9,634 nucleotides of DNA from Candidatus Aminicenantota bacterium (lineage in GTDB: Bacteria > Acidobacteriota > Aminicenantia > UBA2199). The stretch covers positions 6,128,668-6,138,301 of the forward strand of contig CP070627.1 of NCBI GenBank assembly GCA_020355945.1, read 5' to 3'. Shown here piece after piece: positions 4,020 to 9,634 of the stretch. Made by a program: the position numbers and the translations under genes. A model generated the notes under the pieces. It did not search any database and was not told the DNA's origin. It was given only the letters and a program-made list of their open reading frames with translations. Within the stretch, counting starts at the first letter, position 1; each line of letters opens with the position of its first letter.

Positions 4020-7000
4020 TGGCATTATCCTCGGTGGCCTTGTCCCTGAGATGGATTACACTTTTTTGTGATTTTTTTTCAAAGAGCCGGGCAATGGTTT
4101 TGACCTCTTCGCCGCTGGCCGGCAATCGATCCATGATACCCCCGGCCCGGGCATAACGGTCTCGATGGATTTCCTTGATTTCATTACCAAACGCCTGCGG
4201 CGACGCTGTAGCCACAGAGGACACAGAGGGCACAGAGGAGAGTCTCTTTTCCTTCGTGTCACTTCGTGTATCTTCGTGGCTAAAAATAGACTCTGTGGCT
4301 AAAATTTTCTTGCTGCCTTTTTCCGGTTTGCCCAGCTTGAAGTTCTCATAATCGTAGACCGGGTCGCCAAAACCGATAAAATTGTTGCTTTCCCTGTTAT
4401 TTTGATAATATTGGCGCAGTATCTTCAGCAAAGAAGCGCTTTGCAGGTATTTTACCCGGTATTTTTCCAGGAGAAAAACCGGGCGGTCTTGTTTTTTATT
4501 ATCGATTATAAGCGACTCAAAAGGAATGGTTGCCAACTCCCCATCAGGAACGATAATAATATCCTTACTCTTTTTTATCCTTTTTTCAAGGGGTTTAAAT
4601 AGGTTTTCATAGAGGATTTTCCCGTATCTTTTCATGCGGATGGAATCGTTTTCTTTAATTGCGCCCAAATATTGTTGGACGTAACCTTTGATTTCCTGCT
4701 TTTTTACTTCCAGTTGTACCACGTTAAATTTCCTTTTCGAAATAAGGAATACATATAGCTTTCCAGGGGAAATGAAATAGCGCACCAGGATTTCTCCTTT
4801 TTTTAATACTTGGTTTTGCAGTTCCTGGACAGTGATGGGCTGTGGGTATCTCACCGATGCGTAGAGGGGATTTTCAAGCCTGATTTTTACAAGCAGTTCT
4901 TCAAACTGGGCTTCAACTTTGCTATATTTTTCTTTTAACTCTTTCAATTTCTTTTCATAGTTTCCCCCGGCGGTTTGATGGATGTCTTTACTGAGCAGGG
5001 AGAGTTTGGTCACCAGGTTATCCTGTTTTTCTTTCAATTCAGGTGTCAGGCCCTTATCCAGTCTCACCAATCCCTCTGCCATCCGGTCCAGGAAAACCCG
5101 GGACCTCATGGATTCGGCATATTTGAAGGCCTTTTCATAATATTTATTCTCCAGCATAAAGAGAACCGTTTCTTCATATTTGTCATAAAAAATTTCCATT
5201 AAATTTTTTTTTAACTCTGCTATAGCGGTCTTAAATCTATATTTTTCCAGCTCAAAGAGACTTCCTTCAAAAAGATTTATTGCCTCACTTTTCTTCCCCT
5301 GTTTTGCAAAAACCTTTGCTTTAGAATATAATGTGTTGAACTTTGACCTGATATCTCCAATTTTTTCATAAAGTGAAAGTGCTTTTTCGTACATATCAAG
5401 TGCACCTAAAATGTTCCCGAGTCTAAAAAAAATGTCCCCTTTCAGTTTATATATATTACCTTCTCCTAATAGGTCACCAACTTTTAAAAAATATATAAGT
5501 GCTTTCTCATACATCTTCATTGCCTTTGAATTATCTCCAACGTTAAAATAAACTTTCCCCTTACTTCCAAATACATTACCCTGCCCTGTTTGACTACCGA
5601 CTTTTTTATATAATTCTAAGGATTTGTCATACATATTCATAGCACCTAAATTATTTTCAGCATATAAATATATATCTCCTTTACTCCGATAAACATCACC
5701 TTGACCAACGTAATAGCCTGCTTTTTCATAAAAAAGCAACGCTTTGTTATACATCTCAATAGATTTTGAATAGTTCCCGGTACTTTTATAGATATCTCCT
5801 CTTCTTTTGTATACATGGCCCTGCCCAATGGGTGCCTCTGTTTTTTCAAAAAAATGCAGCGCTTTTTCGCACATTTCGAGTGCTTTTATATTATCTCCAG
5901 TAAAAAAATGAATTGTTCCCAGACTTTCAAAGACATTTCCCTGTCCTTGTGGGGATCCCACTTTCTCATAAAAAGTGATTGCTTTAGCGTACATCTCAAA
6001 TGCTTTTGAATTTTTACCGTTTTTAAAATAAATAAAACCTTTTGCAAGGTAAATATTAGCCAATCCCAACAAATTACCTATCTTTTCAAAAACAATAAGT
6101 GCTTTATCGTACTGCTCGAGCGACCTTTGGTAGTCACCATTGTCGGCGTAAATTAAACCATATCTCTGAAAAACGATTCCCTGACCTCTTATCTCACCAA
6201 CTTCTTCATAAGATGTGATTGCTTTTCCGTACATCAACAAAGCTCTTGATTTATCCCCTGAATTAAAATATATATCACCGATCCGCAATAATACATTTCC
6301 AATTCCTATAAAATCGTCAGCTTTTTTAAGGAATTTAATCGATTTATTATACATTTCAAGTGCTTTTAAATTGTCGCCTATCAACAAATAAATATCCCCT
6401 TTTTTTTGATATACATGACCCTGCCCCGATGGATGATCTGCTTTAACTAAAAAAGAAAGTGCTTCATCAAATGATTCAAGCGCCTTTTCATTCATTCCCC
6501 AACCGGTATAAATATCTCCTTTTCTTAATAAATTTTGACCTATCCCAACTGGATCATTGACTTTTTTAAATAATATCAAGGCTTTATCATACATGTCAAT
6601 GGCTTTTGAATAGTCGCTAATATTACGATAATAGTCACCTCTGGATTGGTATACATTACCCTGCCCTAAATATTCCCCTGCTTTTTCAAAAAAATGTTGG
6701 GCTCTGTTATACATCTCAAGTGCACTGGAATTATTCCCAGCACGAAAATAGTTTTTTCCTTTACTATAATAAACATTGCCCATTCCTGTGTAAAAGTTAA
6801 CTTTCTTAAAAAGAAGCAATGCTTTATCATACAATATTTTAGCATTTGTATAATCTCCTAACCGTGAATAAATATCACCCTTACGCCAATATACATTGCC
6901 TTCGCCTTTGTAATCTTTTGATTTTTGAAAGAGTGGTAGTGCCTTGTCGAACATCTTTAGTGACTTTTGGGTACCTTCCGTTAAATAATAAATCATTCCC

Positions 7001-7449
7001 TTTCCAAAGTATACATTGGCCTGGCCATCAAGGTCGTTTAATTTTATATATAGATTTAATGCCTTTAATAGAAAATTCATCCCATTTTCGTGATCTGAAA
7101 CATATATAAAATATTTACCTGTGTAAAATAGAACATCCGCCAGGACTTTTTCATCCCTTTTCTCTTTGGCTATGATTTCACAGGCTTTTAGCCATTCTTC
7201 TTTTAGTTCATTCATACCTTCTTCGGCGAAATCGACGATAAACGTATTGGTGATTTGGTTTTTTTTCTTTTTCACAAAATTCCGCAGTCCCTGGTCTCCT
7301 TTGGCCTGGTACACCGCCAGGATTTCCTCTCTCAACTGCTTGCTTTCATCATCCTGCTTATCCTGGCTGAAAACAACGACAGTAACAGAGAAAAATAGTA
7401 AAAGGGCCAAAATAGGCTTTATTCCTTTCTTTATCAGGTTTACACACAT
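3568..7449 (-). CDS. Secreted TPR-CHAT protein: 16 TPR units and a C-terminal caspase-like CHAT protease (1293 aa)
   Basis: The start at 7449 (MCVNLIKK) is set by AAGGAGGT 5 nt upstream. Residues 1-29 look like a Sec signal peptide: Lys at 7, 8 and 11, a hydrophobic core ILALLLFFSVTVVV, then FSQ. Residues 102-741 are 16 TPR-like units of exactly 40 residues, most opening G(Q/E)GNVY and carrying a KALxxFEK-type helix. A helical linker follows (about 790-880), then the CHAT domain to residue 1293. Its catalytic pair is His1159 in FTCHG and Cys1204 in LSACQTG; ASLWKVDDEATKELM is also typical. CHAT proteases are separase/caspase relatives, and the TPRs probably bind a partner or substrate that controls cleavage. 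Export would place it outside the cytoplasm, unlike cytoplasmic TPR-CHAT defence proteins. Residues 1047-1081 are an in-frame insertion encoded by dispersed repeats. It has its own promoter and is monocistronic as far as seen. Confidence 0.9.
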   Translation of the reverse strand: MCVNLIKKGIKPILALLLFFSVTVVVFSQDKQDDESKQLREEILAVYQAKGDQGLRNFVKKKKNQITNTFIVDFAEEGMNELKEEWLKACEIIAKEKRDEKVLADVLFYTGKYFIYVSDHENGMNFLLKALNLYIKLNDLDGQANVYFGKGMIYYLTEGTQKSLKMFDKALPLFQKSKDYKGEGNVYWRKGDIYSRLGDYTNAKILYDKALLLFKKVNFYTGMGNVYYSKGKNYFRAGNNSSALEMYNRAQHFFEKAGEYLGQGNVYQSRGDYYRNISDYSKAIDMYDKALILFKKVNDPVGIGQNLLRKGDIYTGWGMNEKALESFDEALSFLVKADHPSGQGHVYQKKGDIYLLIGDNLKALEMYNKSIKFLKKADDFIGIGNVLLRIGDIYFNSGDKSRALLMYGKAITSYEEVGEIRGQGIVFQRYGLIYADNGDYQRSLEQYDKALIVFEKIGNLLGLANIYLAKGFIYFKNGKNSKAFEMYAKAITFYEKVGSPQGQGNVFESLGTIHFFTGDNIKALEMCEKALHFFEKTEAPIGQGHVYKRRGDIYKSTGNYSKSIEMYNKALLFYEKAGYYVGQGDVYRSKGDIYLYAENNLGAMNMYDKSLELYKKVGSQTGQGNVFGSKGKVYFNVGDNSKAMKMYEKALIYFLKVGDLLGEGNIYKLKGDIFFRLGNILGALDMYEKALSLYEKIGDIRSKFNTLYSKAKVFAKQGKKSEAINLFEGSLFELEKYRFKTAIAELKKNLMEIFYDKYEETVLFMLENKYYEKAFKYAESMRSRVFLDRMAEGLVRLDKGLTPELKEKQDNLVTKLSLLSKDIHQTAGGNYEKKLKELKEKYSKVEAQFEELLVKIRLENPLYASVRYPQPITVQELQNQVLKKGEILVRYFISPGKLYVFLISKRKFNVVQLEVKKQEIKGYVQQYLGAIKENDSIRMKRYGKILYENLFKPLEKRIKKSKDIIIVPDGELATIPFESLIIDNKKQDRPVFLLEKYRVKYLQSASLLKILRQYYQNNRESNNFIGFGDPVYDYENFKLGKPEKGSKKILATESIFSHEDTRSDTKEKRLSSVPSVSSVATASPQAFGNEIKEIHRDRYARAGGIMDRLPASGEEVKTIARLFEKKSQKSVIHLRDKATEDNANTPGMKDFDYIHFTCHGLLNDDFQSLVLSQDIPGTKDDGYFTLNEIMNCDYNAKLVVLSACQTGSGKLERAEGVTGMTRAVMYAGTPAVAASLWKVDDEATKELMINFYRNMLEKNLEKTEALRQAKLALIKNKKYRSPLFWSAFVMYGE
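4210..4304. repeat. Composite dispersed repeat inserted in frame inside the CHAT coding region
   Basis: AGCCACAGAGGACACAGAGG (4210-4229, plus orientation) is followed by a minus-orientation copy, TCCTTCGTGTCACTTCGTGT through CTTCGTGGCTAAAA (4250-4285), and a third fragment CTCTGTGGCTAAAAT (4291-4305). The outer 10 bp form a perfect inverted repeat, AGCCACAGAG / CTCTGTGGCT. Read on minus it stays in frame and encodes a polar stretch including HEDTRSDTKEKRLSSVPSV. This type of sequence is otherwise intergenic in the window. Confidence 0.7.
5227..7146 (-). repeat. Strict 120-bp tandem coding repeat (16 TPR units)
   Basis: Sixteen 40-codon units follow one another with no insertion or deletion, so the ACC-CTG-CC-type motif encoding G(Q/E)GNVY recurs every 120 bp (for example near 5581, 5701, 5821, 5941, 6061, 6181). 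The DNA of this block looks more AT-rich than the CHAT part of the gene. The first (residues 102-141) and last (702-741) units are the most divergent, as is common at the ends of an expanded array. Confidence 0.85.
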
Positions 7450-7454
7450 TTCCC

Positions 7455-7462
7455 ACCTCCTT
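7455..7462 (-). promoter_or_regulatory. SD site deciding the TPR-CHAT start
   Basis: Minus-strand AAGGAGGT, then GGGAA, then ATG at 7449. A further in-frame ATG at 7479 would add MKNNEKRRWE upstream, but this SD lies inside that extension and favours 7449, which also gives a normal signal peptide. Confidence 0.75.
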
Positions 7463-7500
7463 TTCTCATTATTCTTCACTGATCTATCGACCAGGTGTTT

Positions 7501-7529
7501 ATTTTACAACACAACCCAAAGAATTTCAA
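7501..7529 (-). promoter_or_regulatory. Sigma-70-type promoter of the TPR-CHAT gene
   Basis: On minus, TTGAAA (7529-7524), a 17-bp spacer and TAAAAT (7506-7501) each match the consensus at five of six positions. The expected start near 7494 leaves a leader of about 45 nt before ATG 7449. It implies transcription independent of the LRR gene upstream. Confidence 0.65.
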
Positions 7530-7563
7530 TAGTCAGCGATCTCCTTAATGGCTGTTCAAATAA

Positions 7564-7597
7564 CCCCGCCGGAGGCCCTGGGGCTGATCCGGCGGGG
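7564..7597 (-). terminator. GC-rich hairpin between the LRR and TPR-CHAT genes
   Basis: CCCCGCCGGA (7564-7573) and TCCGGCGGGG (7588-7597) are a perfect 10-bp inverted repeat. Inside the loop GCCC/GGGC can also pair. It lies about 50 bp past the LRR stop and just before the TPR-CHAT promoter. The tail on minus is TTATTT, so it could terminate the LRR transcript. The motif CCGCCGGAGGC also occurs at 14-24, so it may instead be a repeated intergenic palindrome. Confidence 0.5.
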
Positions 7598-7645
7598 AGT
7601 AATTCGTAATGTTTATGATAATTAAAAATCGTGTCTTTGTCAAGT

Positions 7646-9634
7646 TTATTCACTGGAAAATTTGGGCACAATGGTTACCCGTATATTTTTCCTGGTTTTC
7701 TTTCCATATTGGTTGGTCTCGATAAATATTAGCCGGTAGGTCCCCAAAAAGCCCGGTCCCGGTATCCAACTAAACCTGCCTCCCATTTTTTCAAAAGTCG
7801 AGCCCACTGGTAAGCTCATCAGCCGGTTTCCAACCATCATATACCCTTCAACCTCTATGCCGGCCCGGGATACCTGGATCATTATCCTTTCGAGTTCTTT
7901 GCACTGAATATGTGTAATACCATCGATACCCGGAAATAGGTCTTCCGACCAATAAATATCGGTATATCCTTTTTTTAATTTTACCGGTTCATCATACGAA
8001 ATGGGTATATCGATTAAATCTTTATATCCAGGAACAAAGGTCTTTTTCATGGCTGTCGATGAACTTTGGGAGCTGCCGGTGTTTTGAATAGTGAAATACC
8101 TACTGCCGATTCCGTCTGTATTTCCCCCACTGTCTGCTGCTGTCCATTGAATCGTATGCACGCCGTTGTAATAGGATGTCGTATCGATTTCATAATAACC
8201 TGCTGCTCCATTACTATTGGCATAACCGGGGAAAAGTGAGGCTATATCAGATCGGTAAATATTGTAAGTAGGGTGACCAAGCTTGACTCCATCAACCCAT
8301 ACGTTTATAGTGGAACCGTCGGTGGGTATCATATTGGGCTGTGGAGTTAATACCCAGCCCCAATTCCTGTAATTACCGCCGGTGGCTGTCCCGCCTTGCG
8401 TTGGCGTATCGATGGCGCCAAAAGGTTTGACTGCATTGGCATTGTCTACTAAAATTGTTTTGGTTCCAAGTGTTACCTGGTTACCTTCCATATCTGCTGC
8501 AATAGCGAGTATGGTAAAAGTACCATTCCCATTATTGGGGAGGAAATTGGTGAGCATCATATATCCCCAGCCAGCTTTGTAATTATTGGGATAAGTTGGA
8601 TAAGCCTGTTCTACATCCGGACGTGCACCTTGTACAAAAACGGCATCACCAATATAGACTTTATTTTTACCCTCAGTCCTGTAGATTTTAACACTTTCCA
8701 CTCCGATGTCATCCAAAACCCAGCCGGTAACAGCAATACTGCTGCTGACTTTTGAACCGTCGATAGGAGTTTCAAAATCCCCGAAGGGCACGGATGATTG
8801 ATTTGAATTATAGACATTTAATATAACAGTCGCTGTTTGAGGTGAATTTGCGGCATTTGGGTCTGTTACGACTATTGTTCCGATATAGGTTCCAGCGGCT
8901 AATCCTGTTGGGTCTACTGATACTGTAACTGTGCCATTACCTACACCTGAAGTAGGGGTACAACTGCACCTATTTAGATCGGTTGAAACTTTCCAATTTA
9001 AAGGACCGCTCCCTTTATTGCTTACAAGTAAAACCTGGGAATCAGTTTTATATCCATTCTGGGTTCCTCCAAAATGAAATGTGCCAGGCGTCAAACCAAT
9101 TACAGGAGTCCCGATACCACATTGATCTTGATGAGCTTCCCAATCCGGGTCATGGCTGTCGAGCCATGCTCTAAGTGTTGGATCAGTTGCAGAAAGACAG
9201 TTATATCCAATATCTAAGGTGTACATGAATATTAAATTTGTAAAACTTGAAGGGATGATGCCACTCAGTTGGTTATGACTCAAGTCAAGAGTCACCAAAT
9301 CCCAGAGATTCCCTAATTGAGAAGGGATACTGCCACTTAGTTGGTTATTGTTCAGCCAAAGCTCTTCCAACCAATCGTGATTGCCTAATTGATAAGGAAT
9401 ATTGCCGCTCAGTTGGTTATAAGACAAATCAAGAAACACCAAGTACATGTTGCCTAATGTATACGGGATGTTGCCCCTAAGTTGGTTGTTGGAAAGAAAA
9501 AGCTCGTCCAAATGACTGAGTTTGCTTAATTGAGAAGGGATACTGCCATTCAGATTATTGTTGGACAGGGAGAGAAATCTCACATGTCCGGTACTCACTT
9601 TAACCCCATACCAGCTTCCTTCAGTACCCGGCAT
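7646..9634 (-). CDS. Leucine-rich-repeat, Ig-like surface protein, N-terminus outside the window (at least 662 aa)
   Basis: The frame is open to the window edge. The first visible ATG (9634) coincides with the edge and lies inside the usual lead-in to bacterial plant-type LRRs (PGTEGSWYGV followed by GHVRFLSL), so the protein very probably begins further upstream. Visible residues 18-148 hold five to six LRRs of 23-24 residues with the plant-type pattern LxLSxNQLSGxIPxxLGNL. A cap with DPDWEAHQDQC follows (161-172). Next come an Ig/BACON-like beta domain (about 177-276, LLVSNKGSGPLNWKVS...), two Ig-like modules of the Big_7 kind (about 283-397 starting PFGDFETPIDGS, and 404-516 starting PFGAIDTP) and a C-terminal domain with FSWIPGPGFLGTYRL. 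It is probably exported and adhesive or ligand-binding. No sortase signal, or sorting domain I recognise, is seen at the end IVPKFSSE. Confidence 0.85.
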   Translation of the reverse strand: MPGTEGSWYGVKVSTGHVRFLSLSNNNLNGSIPSQLSKLSHLDELFLSNNQLRGNIPYTLGNMYLVFLDLSYNQLSGNIPYQLGNHDWLEELWLNNNQLSGSIPSQLGNLWDLVTLDLSHNQLSGIIPSSFTNLIFMYTLDIGYNCLSATDPTLRAWLDSHDPDWEAHQDQCGIGTPVIGLTPGTFHFGGTQNGYKTDSQVLLVSNKGSGPLNWKVSTDLNRCSCTPTSGVGNGTVTVSVDPTGLAAGTYIGTIVVTDPNAANSPQTATVILNVYNSNQSSVPFGDFETPIDGSKVSSSIAVTGWVLDDIGVESVKIYRTEGKNKVYIGDAVFVQGARPDVEQAYPTYPNNYKAGWGYMMLTNFLPNNGNGTFTILAIAADMEGNQVTLGTKTILVDNANAVKPFGAIDTPTQGGTATGGNYRNWGWVLTPQPNMIPTDGSTINVWVDGVKLGHPTYNIYRSDIASLFPGYANSNGAAGYYEIDTTSYYNGVHTIQWTAADSGGNTDGIGSRYFTIQNTGSSQSSSTAMKKTFVPGYKDLIDIPISYDEPVKLKKGYTDIYWSEDLFPGIDGITHIQCKELERIMIQVSRAGIEVEGYMMVGNRLMSLPVGSTFEKMGGRFSWIPGPGFLGTYRLIFIETNQYGKKTRKNIRVTIVPKFSSE

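Noticed and set aside
1..9634. tRNA, rRNA, riboswitch or insertion-sequence ends
   Set aside because: I saw no cloverleaf, rRNA-like segment, known aptamer core or transposase with terminal inverted repeats; the Rpn gene shows no flanking inverted repeats.

Overview
The window looks like an accessory, repeat-rich stretch of a moderately AT-rich bacterial chromosome. Nearly all genes lie on the minus strand. Strong Shine-Dalgarno (SD) sequences (AAGGAGG type) and E. coli-like -35/-10 promoters argue against Bacteroidota, although the RiPP-type leader peptide is of a kind common there. The mix of a plant-type leucine-rich-repeat (LRR) surface protein, a giant secreted TPR-CHAT protein, a GG-leader peptide and dispersed 'GCCACGAAG...CACAAAG' intergenic repeats resembles Candidatus Aminicenantes or Acidobacteriota genomes. 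That assignment is inference from memory, not a search result.

Layout, left to right. 1-417: a 44-aa RiPP-like precursor (minus) with a good SD and a strong intrinsic terminator. 418-878: an uninterrupted array of about 22 small hyphenated palindromes spaced about 21 bp apart, first as 21/42-bp units and then as 62-bp triplet units. 927-1691: a PIN-toxin/antitoxin pair (minus). 1781-2230: a stand-alone copy of the catalytic C-terminus of a CHAT protease (minus). 2247-3238: an Rpn-family nuclease gene (plus) with a perfect consensus promoter that abuts its ATG, and an internal SD plus ATG that would yield a separate 61-aa C-terminal protein. 3239-3567: intergenic sequence with short repeats. 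3568-7449: a 1293-aa exported protein with about 16 TPR units in strict 40-residue register, followed by a CHAT protease domain; its last 149 codons are the paralogue of the 1781-2230 copy. 7450-7645: its promoter and a GC-rich hairpin. 7646-9634: the C-terminal 662 residues of an LRR plus Ig-like surface protein whose N-terminus lies outside the window.

Functionally, this is a cluster of conflict or accessory-type genes (PIN TA module, Rpn nuclease, CHAT protease) beside exported products (TPR-CHAT, LRR protein, RiPP precursor). No single operon joins them: the Rpn gene is divergent, and the TPR-CHAT gene has its own promoter. The observations I consider most worth checking are the Rpn gene-within-a-gene with two contrasting modes of translation start, the palindrome array with apparent compensatory changes, and the duplicated CHAT catalytic module that differs only synonymously across its catalytic half.
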